Positions 1 to 8,630 of a stretch of 40,789 bases of DNA are shown piece after piece. A program made the translations under genes and the position numbers. This stretch comes from JBFWWP01 sp050246115 (GTDB taxonomy: Bacteria > Planctomycetota > UBA8108 > UBA1146 > JAJFFE01), in the NCBI GenBank assembly GCA_050246115.1, contig JBFWWP010000042.1, forward strand, positions 1-40,789, written 5' to 3'. The first letter of the stretch is position 1; every line of letters begins with the position of its first letter. A model generated the notes under the pieces. The model did not search any database. It was given only the letters and a program-made list of their open reading frames with translations, and was not told the origin of the DNA.

Positions 1-1
1 G

Positions 2-676
2 TTCGTCTTTCAGCGCCTCTGGGCGACGATCGCCATCGATCAGTCAGACGCGTCGTGGAACCAGATGCTGTGGTACCTGGCGCTGACGGAGTGGATCACA
101 CTGTCGATTCCGACCGTGCACCTCGACATCGAGGCCGACGTGCGCAGCGGTGACATCGCGTACCAGCTGCCGCGTCCGACGTCGTATCTGTTTGCTCGGC
201 TAGCGGGGGGCGCCGGAACGGTCGTCGTGCGGTTGGCCGTCCTCGGCGTTCTGGGATTCGGCATGACCTACGCGCTCGCGGGTGGCGCAGTGCCCGCCGG
301 GATCCAGCTGGCGCAGGCTCTGCTCGTCGGACTCGGCGCCTCGGGGTTGGCCCTCATCTGTGTGGTGGGGATCGGGATCACGGCCCTGTGGCTGCAAGAC
401 GTCTCGCCGATCTACTGGGCGTGGCAGAAGTCGGTGTTCGTTCTCGGCGGGCTCTTCGTGCCGCTCACGTTGTACCCGGGGTGGCTGCGAAGCGTCGCGG
501 AGTGGACCCCGTGCCATGTGCTCCTCTATGGAGTGGGATCGCGCGTGCTGCCTTCGCCGGAGCTGTCGACCGTGGCGGTGATCGTGCGCCTGGCCGCTTG
601 GAGCGCCCTACTGCTGCTGCTCGTGGTCCTGTTGTATCGCCGCGCGGTCGCGCGGCTCGACTTGAACGGAGGCTGA
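2..676 (+). CDS. ABC-2 family permease, 5'-truncated
   Basis: The frame is open from the window edge, so the true start lies upstream; about 224 residues are visible. The protein is an integral membrane permease subunit of an ABC exporter. Several hydrophobic segments are seen (around the VVVRLAVLGVLGFGM, ALICVVGIGITAL, VFVLGGLFVPLTLYPGW and LLLLVVLLYRR stretches). The piece IEADVRSGDIAYQLPRP resembles the loop of the ABC-2 (DUF990) permeases that work as unequal pairs. The next gene begins one base after this stop, with ACGGAGG at 666-672 as its ribosome site inside this gene's end, so the two are co-translated. The ATPase is expected upstream, outside the window. The substrate cannot be read from sequence. 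Family assignment is by remembered similarity. Confidence 0.85.
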   Translation, partial: FVFQRLWATIAIDQSDASWNQMLWYLALTEWITLSIPTVHLDIEADVRSGDIAYQLPRPTSYLFARLAGGAGTVVVRLAVLGVLGFGMTYALAGGAVPAGIQLAQALLVGLGASGLALICVVGIGITALWLQDVSPIYWAWQKSVFVLGGLFVPLTLYPGWLRSVAEWTPCHVLLYGVGSRVLPSPELSTVAVIVRLAAWSALLLLLVVLLYRRAVARLDLNGG

Positions 677-677
677 G

Positions 678-1562
678 ATGCGCCCGCAACTCGATCCCGA
701 CAGGCGGCGGCCAACGGCAGTCGAAGCGGGCCGTCGGCCGGGCCGCGTGGCCGCCCAAGGGCGATTCGCGAAACAGCTACTGCGTACCAGTCTGCGCGGG
801 TCGCTCGCCCAGCGTGGCGCCTTCTGGATGCAGGTCGCCTTCATGGCCGTCAACAACCTCATGTATCTCGTGACTTGGTGGGTACTGTTCGAGCGTTTTC
901 CGTCCATTGGGGGCTGGCATCTGTCCGACATGATCGCACTCTATGGAACCTCCGCTGTGGGCTTCGGCTTGTTCGTCACCCTCGCGGGGGGCGCACGCGA
1001 TCTGGCAAAGGCGATCTGCGACGGCGACCTCGACAGCTACCTGACCCAGCCGAAGAGCGTCGTGGCGCAGCTCGTCGCCCGCCGTTCCTATGCCAGCGGT
1101 TGGGGCGATGTCCTGAGTGGGCTGTTCCTGATCACCGCCTCGGGATACTTGTCACCGGTGACGGCGCCGTGGGTCGCGCTCACCGCGTTTTGCAGCGGGT
1201 GCATCTTCGTCGCGTCGGCGGTGGTGCTCCACTCGGTAGCGTTCTGGCTCGGGTCGGGGAACTCCGTCGCCCGCATGGCCACGGAGTTCCTCGTGCTCTT
1301 CTGCTGTTACCCAGAGTCGATCTTCTCGGGACGGCTGCGGTGGGTGTTCCTGACCGTTGCTCCGGCTGGGTGGATCGCCTTCTGGCCGTTGGGCCGACTG
1401 CGTGAGTTCGCAGCGGGGACCAGTGGTTGGGGCACAGCGCTGGCGGCCGGCGCACTCCTCGTTGCGGTCACGATGGCCTATGGGGCACTGGCCCTGTGGG
1501 TCTTCGGGCGCGGCCTCCGTCGCTATTCGTCCGGGAATCGCATCGGGCTCCGCGTCGGCTGA
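678..1562 (+). CDS. ABC-2 family permease, second subunit
   Basis: 294-residue inner-membrane protein, partner of the preceding permease. An arginine-rich N-terminal tail of about 35 residues precedes the first membrane segment; about six hydrophobic helices follow. The segment DLAKAICDGDLDSYLTQPKS matches the permease loop typical of the DUF990/ABC-2 pair (an R/DGxLDxYLxxP pattern) and parallels RSGDIAYQLPRP in the first subunit, so the two are diverged paralogues forming a heterodimer. The ATG at 678 is preceded by GGAGG at 668-672, and the TGA of the upstream gene ends at 676, giving tight coupling. A strong hairpin follows at 1605. The exported substrate is unknown; homologues have been linked to drug or viologen export, which is not shown here. 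Confidence 0.85.
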   Translation: MRPQLDPDRRRPTAVEAGRRPGRVAAQGRFAKQLLRTSLRGSLAQRGAFWMQVAFMAVNNLMYLVTWWVLFERFPSIGGWHLSDMIALYGTSAVGFGLFVTLAGGARDLAKAICDGDLDSYLTQPKSVVAQLVARRSYASGWGDVLSGLFLITASGYLSPVTAPWVALTAFCSGCIFVASAVVLHSVAFWLGSGNSVARMATEFLVLFCCYPESIFSGRLRWVFLTVAPAGWIAFWPLGRLREFAAGTSGWGTALAAGALLVAVTMAYGALALWVFGRGLRRYSSGNRIGLRVG

Positions 1563-1604
1563 CTCCTACGGCTGGCTGGTGCGCGTACGACGGCATTGGG
1601 ATGA

Positions 1605-1641
1605 GGCCCCTCGGACTCGAATTGCCCGAGTCCGAGGGGCC
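1605..1641. terminator. 15-bp perfect hairpin between convergent genes
   Basis: GGCCCCTCGGACTCG (1605-1619) pairs perfectly with CGAGTCCGAGGGGCC (1627-1641) across a 7-nt loop. It lies in the 99-bp gap between the permease stop (1562) and the stop of the opposing propeller gene (1662), so it can serve both strands. There is no T-run on either side, so it is either a hairpin-only terminator or a 3'-end stabiliser. Confidence 0.7.
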
Positions 1642-1661
1642 CCTCGATCGCAGTGAACCGA

Positions 1662-4600
1662 TCACCGGTTCGGCAGTGAGGTCGCGCAGTTCAGAGCGTC
1701 GGCAGTTGGGTCGGGCCCTCGAGTCGGAAACGGCGGCGGCGGTGGAGTGCCGCCGTCGAAGAGGTAGCCCAAGGTATAGATCGGGTCGGCGATGTTGAGG
1801 CTGCCGTCGTCGTTGGCGTCGGTCGCGTCAGCGCACGGCGCCGGTGGCGCATTGGAGAACAGGATGTCGAGTTCGAAGATGGCGTCTGCGACGTTCACCT
1901 TCTCGTCACCGTTGGCGTCGCCGCGAATGAAGATCGGACCGACGACCGTCGCCGTGCACGCCGCCGGCAGAGAGAACGTGGCGTTGTTCTCGGCGACAAT
2001 GGTGTACTCGTAGGTGCCCAGGGGCAGGCCGCCATCGGTGAACGTCGTTTGATCGCCGGCGAGCGCCGCGATCTCGACGCCGTCGCGAAGAATGTGCAGC
2101 AACTCATAATCGTCGAGGGCCAGCGTCCAAGCCAACGTGACGTCGAACACGAAGGCCGAGCACTCGACGTTCGTGACTGCAGGGACCGGCACCAGCACGT
2201 CGCACGGCGCCCCGGGACTCGACGCTCCGCCGAGGACTCCGGCCACGACATAGGTGTTGGCCCCCTCGTCGACGGTGACATCGACGTAGGAAGTCGTACC
2301 CGCGGCCAACTCGATCAGCAACGGACCGTTGCGGAAGATCCGAACGCTGTCGTACGGTTGCGGCGATGTCCACTGGAGCTGTACCTGCCCGAAGTCGGGG
2401 CTGCACAGCAGGTCCTCGACGGGAACCACGACGAAGATCGCCACGCAGGAGGTGGGCGCGGAGAGAAAGCCATCGCGCTCGGCACGGAGTTCGTAGGTGT
2501 GCGACCCCGGCGCCGGCAGGTCATCGAAGTACTGCGTCGTCGAGCCGGGAAGTCGTGCGATCACTTGCGCGTCGCGCCTCAGGATCAGAGACGCGTACAC
2601 GTCCGAGTTGGTCCAGGAAAGGCCGATGCCGGCGACTTCCGTCGTGCAGGCAAGATTCGCCGGGGGCACCAGGACCACCGGGGTCACGCAACTCGCCCCC
2701 AGGCCCGCTTCGCCAGCCAAGCTCCCGATGACTTCATAGCTGACCGAGCCGAGCGGCGGGTTCGGATCGATGAACGTCATGAGCCCCCCCGGTATCGTGG
2801 CGAGCCCGGTCCCGTCACGAAGGATCTCGATCGTGTCGTACGCCTGCGCTTCAGGCCAGGACAGTTGCACGCCGACCCCCACCTGGGTGCAGTCGAGCGC
2901 CGTGATGGGGGAAGTGCGGTAGAAGAATCCGTCCGGAATGAAAACGCTACCGGCATTCGAGGCGACGACGAGATCGGTCGGGCCGTAGTTCGCGCTTGGC
3001 GGCGTGAAGCCCGCGAGGCGGAAGTCGCTCAGGACGAACACCGCAGTCGCGGGTTGAGCGCCGAACAGTACGCTCACGTTGCCAGCTGCGAAGCCGCAGC
3101 CATCGATGAAGAAGGGATCTCCGCCCACCATGAAGCCCTCTGCGGGGTCGATCTGGGCAAAGAACACCTGCATCGCTGCGGTAACCTCGGGGCGAAACGG
3201 ATCGCTCGCTTCCTGCAACTCGACACCGTTACACGCACCGTCGGCGTCGTGATCGTCGGTGGGTTCCTGGAGGATCGCGATCAATCCCGTGAAGTCGCCG
3301 ATCTGTCGACGCGAGGCCACCAGCGCGAAGTCGTTGAGCAGCGAGCCGGCACCGCTGTAGCGGCGGACGTTGGCACTCGCCGAGTGCGTGACCCACACCG
3401 CGCCGCTGCCGTCCACCGCCACGCCGACAGGGCCCGAAGCGGTGCCGAAGGTGCCGGTGATCAGGCCGTCGATGTCGACTCGGAGGAGCTGGTTCGTCGT
3501 CTCGCTCGTGATCCAGAGTCGGTCGTCGAAGCCGAAGGCGATCGCGGTAGGGTTGCCCACGAGATCGGTCGTGAGATCGAGGCCCGCGACGGGATCGATG
3601 CGGTGCAGGCGCGCATCGGATCGAGAAACCACCCAGATGCGACCCGCAGCGTCCGGGGTCAATGCGACCGGCGTACCCCCGACCGGGTAGGTCGATACGA
3701 GCAACCCGTTCTCGAGGCGCGACACGCTACCGTCGTCCGCGTTCGCGACCCACACGTGCCCGGCGGCATCGACGGCGACTCCGTCCGGCCCGAGTCCGAC
3801 GGCGAACGGACCTGCGGGCGGCATGCCAATCGTCAAACGATAGACCGAACTCCCGGGTGAGCCCGGCGGGCCGCGGTGGGTCACCCAAGCGCTGCCGTCG
3901 GGCGCGACCGCGATTCCGCCGAGATCCGCAACCGGTAAGGTCCATTGAAAGGAGAACACGCCATCGGCGGTCAATCGCGTCACCTCGCTGCCGGCTTCGG
4001 AAGCGAGCCAGACGCCGCCGTTGCGATCGACCGCGATCCCGCGGACATCGGTCGTTGCGCCGAAGGGGCCGAGCGTTGGCGACAGGTTCCCGCTGGGCCG
4101 GACGGGCCGACGATCGACACCGGTGGGCACGGTCAGCCATGCTTGGCCGGGGTTGCGCGAGAAGCGGAGAGCCTCCGGCAGCGTGTCTATCGCCGCCATG
4201 CCGTCGACCAGTGTCGCATCGAGAGCCCCCGTCACGGAACGTACCGGTGCGGTGCCAATGAGGTGCAGGTCGTCAACCAAGGACGGCACGAAGGTCGTGA
4301 CCAAGCCAAGGTCTACTTCCGGCATTGCGAGCATGGAGAAGCCGCACCCGGACACCGTGAGCGGGGCTCCACCTTCGATCGAGACCTCGGACGGCGTGAC
4401 GCGGCCCATCGCCGGCAGTACCGGGTCGAACGGATTGCAGCCGGCTGCGATCTCCGCGCCATTCGTGATGGCGTCGCCATCCACGTCCCCCCCAGGCTGG
4501 ACGACGTGAGCCCGAGCCAAGCCCGTGCAATCGCCGATGCCGGTGACGCCCAGGAGACCCGGGTACGGCGTCACGATGTTCTGGCGCGCGTTGATTCGGT

Positions 4601-5504
4601 ACACCGTGTTGCTGCCACTCGCGTTGACCCACGCGGCGCCCCGACCGTCGATGCAGATGCCGACGGGACTGGTCCCCGTGGCGTAGACCTCCAAGGGTTC
4701 CGCGCCGGCCGACAGCAACCAAGTCTCGTTGGAGGCGGTGGAAGTGACCCAAATGCGTCCTTCTCCGTCCAGCGCAATCGCTTGGGGGTTGGAGCCCACT
4801 GCCACCGTGTCGCTGATCGCACCCGAGATGGCGACGCGCTTGATCGAGTTGCTGATGATGTCCGTCATCCACACTCCACCGATCGGCGAGGCCGCCAACC
4901 CGAATGGCGACCCGCCGACGGGAAATGTGAAGACCAGGGGGCCGGTGATCCGCGAGACCGTGCCGGCAAGGGAGTTCGCGACCCAGCAGTTGCCGACCGT
5001 ATCGATGGCAACTCCACGAGGTCCGAGTCCCACGTTGTAGCTGGTAATCGGGGCGCCGGCCGCCGAGAACAGATCGACGCGATTCAACGCGAGCAGCGAC
5101 ACCCACACCCGGCCAGTGGCATCGATCGCAATCCCGGTGGGGTCGGCCGCAAGCGGGACCTGCGTGACGACACCGCCCGCCGCCGACACCAGCACGAGAG
5201 TAGCCGGTGCGCCGACACCGACCCAAGTGGCACCGGTAGCCGTGCGCGCGGCGGAGAGCGGTGCGCCGGGCAACGCTGCGGTCGCGACCGGACTGCCGTC
5301 GCGATCCACGAGACGAAGGAGATTCGGAGCCGTGAGCAGCTGAGCGATGGTATCGAGGTTCTGAGCGGAAGCTGCGTTGGCCAGGATGCCACCCAGAGCG
5401 ATCGCGAGCAGCAACTTCCGGCTCGATCCGCAGCGGGCTGACCCCGTCTTGCGGCGTGATCCCCGCGGCGGACTGTCGGGAGCGGACGGCGGACACCGGT
5501 CCAT
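1662..5504 (-). CDS. Secreted double beta-propeller / IPT / FN3-like protein with C-terminal dockerin
   Basis: 1280 residues. The frame stays open well upstream, but the ATG at 5504 has GGAGAGAAGG just before it and begins a signal peptide (hydrophobic LLLAIALGGILANAASA near 31-47, cut before QN). Order: Vgb/NHL-type propeller 50-330 (blades ending GxVWV or GRIWV); a thrombospondin-3-like calcium loop DVDGDAITNG near 340; an IPT/TIG-like domain 366-447; a second propeller 470-740; a second calcium loop near 750; a second IPT-like domain 782-862; four FN3-like modules each bracketed by cysteines 866-1185; dockerin pair 1191-1280 (RGDANGDEKVNVADA, DANDDGSLNIAD). The propeller-loop-IPT block is thus duplicated. 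Probably an extracellular structural or binding protein; no catalytic motif is seen. Domain names rest on family resemblance. Confidence 0.85.
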   Translation of the reverse strand: MDRCPPSAPDSPPRGSRRKTGSARCGSSRKLLLAIALGGILANAASAQNLDTIAQLLTAPNLLRLVDRDGSPVATAALPGAPLSAARTATGATWVGVGAPATLVLVSAAGGVVTQVPLAADPTGIAIDATGRVWVSLLALNRVDLFSAAGAPITSYNVGLGPRGVAIDTVGNCWVANSLAGTVSRITGPLVFTFPVGGSPFGLAASPIGGVWMTDIISNSIKRVAISGAISDTVAVGSNPQAIALDGEGRIWVTSTASNETWLLSAGAEPLEVYATGTSPVGICIDGRGAAWVNASGSNTVYRINARQNIVTPYPGLLGVTGIGDCTGLARAHVVQPGGDVDGDAITNGAEIAAGCNPFDPVLPAMGRVTPSEVSIEGGAPLTVSGCGFSMLAMPEVDLGLVTTFVPSLVDDLHLIGTAPVRSVTGALDATLVDGMAAIDTLPEALRFSRNPGQAWLTVPTGVDRRPVRPSGNLSPTLGPFGATTDVRGIAVDRNGGVWLASEAGSEVTRLTADGVFSFQWTLPVADLGGIAVAPDGSAWVTHRGPPGSPGSSVYRLTIGMPPAGPFAVGLGPDGVAVDAAGHVWVANADDGSVSRLENGLLVSTYPVGGTPVALTPDAAGRIWVVSRSDARLHRIDPVAGLDLTTDLVGNPTAIAFGFDDRLWITSETTNQLLRVDIDGLITGTFGTASGPVGVAVDGSGAVWVTHSASANVRRYSGAGSLLNDFALVASRRQIGDFTGLIAILQEPTDDHDADGACNGVELQEASDPFRPEVTAAMQVFFAQIDPAEGFMVGGDPFFIDGCGFAAGNVSVLFGAQPATAVFVLSDFRLAGFTPPSANYGPTDLVVASNAGSVFIPDGFFYRTSPITALDCTQVGVGVQLSWPEAQAYDTIEILRDGTGLATIPGGLMTFIDPNPPLGSVSYEVIGSLAGEAGLGASCVTPVVLVPPANLACTTEVAGIGLSWTNSDVYASLILRRDAQVIARLPGSTTQYFDDLPAPGSHTYELRAERDGFLSAPTSCVAIFVVVPVEDLLCSPDFGQVQLQWTSPQPYDSVRIFRNGPLLIELAAGTTSYVDVTVDEGANTYVVAGVLGGASSPGAPCDVLVPVPAVTNVECSAFVFDVTLAWTLALDDYELLHILRDGVEIAALAGDQTTFTDGGLPLGTYEYTIVAENNATFSLPAACTATVVGPIFIRGDANGDEKVNVADAIFELDILFSNAPPAPCADATDANDDGSLNIADPIYTLGYLFDGGTPPPPPFPTRGPDPTADALNCATSLPNR

Positions 5505-5936
5505 CTGAGCGCCTTCTCTCCGGCGCGTGGCCGCAAGCCCACCACCTCGGTGCGTGGCTTCGGCGTCGCGCTCGTTAGGTTTGCGGAATGAGTGAGTGCC
5601 TATGAGACCCAGAAGGCGCGCCCCGGTCTGGGTGGAAAACGAAGGGACCGCCCGAGCCCGGATTATAGCGACTCCGGGGACCGGCTCCAGCTCTTGCGAA
5701 CTGGCGGTGCGCGCGCGCCGAAACCCCGGTTGCGCCTCCCCCAACGGTGTGTCGGCCAATCCCCGTGAGTCGGTCCAGTTGCCCAACGTCAAGGCGTAGT
5801 CAGAGAGCCTTCGGTCCGTGGCCAGGGTCGCCTGCCACAGCACCCTGGAGGCTTCTCGTGCTGAGGCTCTGTATCGGCTAGAATCGAGACCCTGACGGAT
5901 GTCCCGGATGCGACTCTCGAGGAAAGAAGACTGCCC
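5505..5936. other. Divergent intergenic region, 432 bp
   Basis: Separates two divergently transcribed dockerin-protein genes. No credible short gene is seen; the open minus frame across it is arginine-rich and has no usable start context. It holds a perfect TATAAT on the minus strand (5667-5662) and a TAGAAT on the plus strand (5879-5884), neither with a good -35 box. AGGAAAG at 5920-5926 is the ribosome site for the gene starting at 5937. Confidence 0.5.
5662..5667 (-). promoter_or_regulatory. TATAAT -10 box for the propeller gene
   Basis: Consensus TATAAT read on the minus strand, in the context GCTATAATCC, which resembles other minus-strand boxes here (GCTATACTCC at 10763 and 23858, GCTACAATCC at 32083). 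It would give a leader of about 150 nt before the ATG at 5504. No recognisable -35 box lies at 16-18 nt, so the call rests on the hexamer and its context only. Confidence 0.35.
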
Positions 5937-6818
5937 ATGCGGTTTGGCCTGTTCCTGCCACTCGTGCTCGTTCTCGCTTCTCAGCCTGCGTGGGCCGGAG
6001 GGGTGCCGGGGTTCTTCACGCGGGGTGACGCCAACGCGGATGGGGCGATCAACCTCACCGATGTCATTCGGACCGTGACCGCGGTCTTCGGTACGGGGGC
6101 GCCGCTCGAGTGCCCGGACGCTGCCGATGCCAACGACGATGGGGCGCTGAACGTCGCAGATCCGGTGATGCTCTTGTCGTACCTGTTCGATTCGTCGGTG
6201 TCGGCACTGCCGGCGCCGTTTCCTGCGGCTGGGCTGGACCCGACCGCGGACGCGCTGTTCTGTGGGTGTGCCTCCGAGCAGGATCTCAACACCGTGCTGG
6301 CCTTCATCATGGGATCGTTCTCGCTCTGTGCTCCGGCGTTCCCGCTCGACCTCGGGATCGCGACGGTGCAGGTCTGCAATCAACTCGAGCCCGCGTGTGC
6401 ACCGCAGCCCGGTTGTCCGATCACGGTCACCGTGGTTTCCGTGGCGTATGACGCGGCCACCACGACCCTCACCATCGACGGCGAACTGGCGATCGATCCC
6501 ATCACCTTCGACACGGGGGGTGTGCTGGGCACGTGCACTGGCGACATCACGGCCGAGTTCAGCGTGGCGATTCTGGCGATCACCTCACCAGTCGGCACCG
6601 ATGGCGTGCAGTTCGACGATTTCGACGTCACCACCACGGTTCCCGATCTGCAGGTGAACCTCGTCACCGGTGCGGCCTGCTTCGTGATCAACCCTGCCCT
6701 TGCGCTCCTGCAGGGTTTTCTGATCGACCAAGCGACGGCGCTGATCGACATGACACTCGTCGGATTGATCGCGCCGAATCTCACTGGGCTCGTGGTCTGC
6801 AATCCGACAACTCCCTGA
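5937..6818 (+). CDS. Secreted protein with N-terminal dockerin module
   Basis: 293 residues. A clear signal peptide (1-20, ending PAWA before GG) is followed at once by a dockerin pair: FFTRGDANADGAINLTD at 26-42 and DAADANDDGALNVAD at 61-75, each followed by a hydrophobic helix, then the tail DPTADALFCGC that marks the end of these modules elsewhere in the window. Residues 112-293 form an unrecognised domain rich in beta strands with six or more cysteines and a hydrophobic C-terminal stretch. In the other five dockerin proteins here the module is C-terminal, so this is the reverse order. AGGAAAG at 5920 supports the start. Likely exported; function unknown. It may share a transcript with the lipoprotein 43 bp downstream. 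Confidence 0.8.
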   Translation: MRFGLFLPLVLVLASQPAWAGGVPGFFTRGDANADGAINLTDVIRTVTAVFGTGAPLECPDAADANDDGALNVADPVMLLSYLFDSSVSALPAPFPAAGLDPTADALFCGCASEQDLNTVLAFIMGSFSLCAPAFPLDLGIATVQVCNQLEPACAPQPGCPITVTVVSVAYDAATTTLTIDGELAIDPITFDTGGVLGTCTGDITAEFSVAILAITSPVGTDGVQFDDFDVTTTVPDLQVNLVTGAACFVINPALALLQGFLIDQATALIDMTLVGLIAPNLTGLVVCNPTTP

Positions 6819-6861
6819 GTCCAAGGTAGGGTCGGGCAAGGAAACAAGGAAGGAAGGCTCT

Positions 6862-7113
6862 ATGGGTCACATTGTCGCACGGGGGAAATGCCTGCTCGCG
6901 GTTCTCGCTCTGATGGGATGCACGCCGGCTGATCCACCCCCGGGCCTCCGCGATCACGAGGGCCCGGAGCTGTCCGCGCCCGCCGGGGGCCAACTGTCCA
7001 GTCCGCAAGGGCCGGCCGTCTCCCAGCCGCAAGGCGGAAAGCTCTCCCAGCCGCAAGGCGGAGAGCTCTCACCGCCGGAGGGCGGAGTCTTGTCCGATCC
7101 CGAGGGCCGTTGA
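6862..7113 (+). CDS. Octapeptide-repeat lipoprotein
   Basis: 83-residue predicted lipoprotein. The N-terminus MGHIVARGKCLLAVLALMGC is a signal peptide with a lipobox (ALMGC, cysteine 20). After a proline-rich linker come six uninterrupted copies of an eight-residue unit of the type GGxLSxPx (for example GGKLSQPQ, GGELSPPE), filling residues 34-81, then GR and stop. AAGGAAGGAAGG at 6846-6857 is an unusually strong ribosome site, 4 nt from the ATG, suggesting high expression. The protein has no room for a folded domain outside the repeat, so it may be a surface-anchored fibre or spacer. I know no named family with this repeat. The correct codon phase through the repeats and the lipobox argue for a real gene despite its size. 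Confidence 0.75.
   Translation: MGHIVARGKCLLAVLALMGCTPADPPPGLRDHEGPELSAPAGGQLSSPQGPAVSQPQGGKLSQPQGGELSPPEGGVLSDPEGR
6961..7104 (+). repeat. Six tandem 24-bp units encoding GGxLSxPx
   Basis: The DNA divides exactly into six 24-bp units from 6961 to 7104, followed by GGCCGTTGA. Units share GG-start, the LS and P codons; units 3 and 4 share CTCCCAGCCGCAAGG. Divergence is greatest in the first and last copies, as expected for an array that grows by duplication in the middle. Confidence 0.9.
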
Positions 7114-7166
7114 CCGAAGTCGACCGTGAGGTCATCCGAGGCTTGCGCCGGAGCATGAAGAGTCGT

Positions 7167-7181
7167 GCCGGAGTTTCCGGC
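7167..7181. terminator. Short hairpin between convergent genes
   Basis: GCCGGA-GTT-TCCGGC forms a 6-bp stem with a 3-nt loop, in the 143-bp gap between the lipoprotein stop (7113) and the opposing permease stop (7257). There is no T-run. A weak terminator candidate only. Confidence 0.3.
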
Positions 7182-7256
7182 GCCAGGCGTTCTCGCGGTC
7201 CTTCGCGAAATCCTCTTGCGCGGCTGCGGCCCGGTTTCGATCCGAGCCAACCGGCG

Positions 7257-8630
7257 TCAAGCCGCCAGGCGCCTCGGCGAGAGTCGCGCGGCGGCCCCGA
7301 GCGTCACCGCGGCCGCCAGCCCCAAGATTCCGCCCGCGCTGCTTCCGGTGCGCCGGCTCCACTCCGCGCGCGGTTCTTCTTCGAACTCGAAACGCGGGAG
7401 GTCAACCAGGTCCGCCGCAACGATCGGTTGGCGCTTGTGGAACTTCGGCTCGTAGAAGGCGAGGAGCTGTTCCTTGAAGGCGTCGACCTGCTCTTGGAAT
7501 GCGCGGTGGCGCCAGTAGCCGGTACCCGCCAAGTCGGTCAATGCCTCGTTCGCTGCGATCGCAGGAGACGCAAACCGCCAGCGCTCGACCTCGCGTTGCT
7601 GTTCGAGCGAAGCCTGGGCGAAGCGGGCTTTGACCGGCTCCATCGCGCGACCGACTTCGTCTTGCACGGCCATCATGCGGCTGAGCATGTCAGCTTGTAA
7701 GCCGGGTGGAGCGAGCTCGGGGTGATCACGGTAGAAACTCGAGACCAACTCGTTCCCACGCCGTTCGGCGTCGGCAGCGGCCTCGCGTGCCTCGGCGACG
7801 AGTTCAGCGCGCGAAGGGCTTGGGTGCAAGCTCTCGACCACGACGTTCAGCAAGGTTGGCAAAACGAGCACGAGGAGCACCCAAGCTGCGCCCGCTGCTG
7901 TTGCTGCCGCGGCCGCCGAGCGCGCGAACGTGTTCACCAGCGCGGCGACTGCCAGCCAAAAGAGGCCGTAGGCGACGATCACGAGGACCGCCAGCCCAAG
8001 GCGCGCGGCGATGTCGTCCGCTTGGCTCGAGCTACTCGCCCACGCCACCGCGGCGCTCGCGCAGCACAAAAATGGTGCACCTCGTGCGAGTGCGCGCCGT
8101 GCGATCCAAGTCCGTGGTGACGTGCCTTGCGCGAGGACCATGCGCAGGGTTCCAGCCTCGCGATCGCCCGCGCACAGGTCGTACGCCGCCGCCAACAGGA
8201 ACAGCGGCAGCAACCAAATCAGCACGAAGGCCAAGTCGAAGCGGCCGGCCGAGAGTCGGCTCGGATTCTCGAGTTCCGTCCGGGCTGCGGAGGGTTGCTC
8301 CGCGCGAAACACGCTCAGCCGCTCGTGCGCGGGCAGCAGGTCGGACTGGCCCACCGCGAGCGCTGCGAAGGGCGCCGGCGGGAGCTGGGCCACGGAGGGT
8401 TGCCGCGCGACCTGGCGCGCCTCGATCGGGGACCGCTCGAGCAGCGTGCGCAACTCGGCCTCTCGTTCGGCCGTTGCGTTCAGCAACGACTTCGCGTCCG
8501 CCCGTGCTGCTTCGCCAACGGCATCCGCGTTGTAGGCACCGTAGGCGAGCGCCGCCACGAAGGCCGTGAGCAGGAGCCAGGCGCTCCGCTCACCGAAGAA
8601 CAGCTCGAGTTCCAGCAGCAGAGTCTTCAT
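7257..8630 (-). CDS. ABC transporter permease, DUF3526 type (second permease)
   Basis: 457-residue membrane protein. One membrane helix near residues 15-33 is followed by a large outside loop (about 35-130), then a cluster of helices (residues about 130-265: FDLAFVLIWLLPLFLLAAAYDL and following), a second long soluble loop with charged helices, and a final helix near the C-terminus before RLSPRR. This single-helix, big-loop, helix-cluster layout and the motif AGDREAGTLRMVLAQG fit the ABC-2 permeases with a DUF3526 domain. Its ATG overlaps the stop of the preceding permease (ATGA, 8627-8630), so it is the last gene of a coupled three-gene exporter operon. It is a paralogue of the preceding gene (compare ERESGTLRQLLSLGVDPRSL). 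Substrate unknown. Confidence 0.85.
   Translation of the reverse strand: MKTLLLELELFFGERSAWLLLTAFVAALAYGAYNADAVGEAARADAKSLLNATAEREAELRTLLERSPIEARQVARQPSVAQLPPAPFAALAVGQSDLLPAHERLSVFRAEQPSAARTELENPSRLSAGRFDLAFVLIWLLPLFLLAAAYDLCAGDREAGTLRMVLAQGTSPRTWIARRALARGAPFLCCASAAVAWASSSSQADDIAARLGLAVLVIVAYGLFWLAVAALVNTFARSAAAAATAAGAAWVLLVLVLPTLLNVVVESLHPSPSRAELVAEAREAAADAERRGNELVSSFYRDHPELAPPGLQADMLSRMMAVQDEVGRAMEPVKARFAQASLEQQREVERWRFASPAIAANEALTDLAGTGYWRHRAFQEQVDAFKEQLLAFYEPKFHKRQPIVAADLVDLPRFEFEEEPRAEWSRRTGSSAGGILGLAAAVTLGAAARLSPRRLAA

Noticed and set aside
2049..3860. 603-residue open frame on the plus strand
   Set aside because: Fully antisense to the propeller gene; arginine-, aspartate- and histidine-rich composition typical of the shadow frame of high-GC coding DNA, with no domain.
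5505..6383. N-terminal extension of the propeller gene to 6383
   Set aside because: It overlaps the oppositely oriented dockerin gene at 5937, is arginine-rich, and the ATG at 5504 has a ribosome site and a signal peptide.
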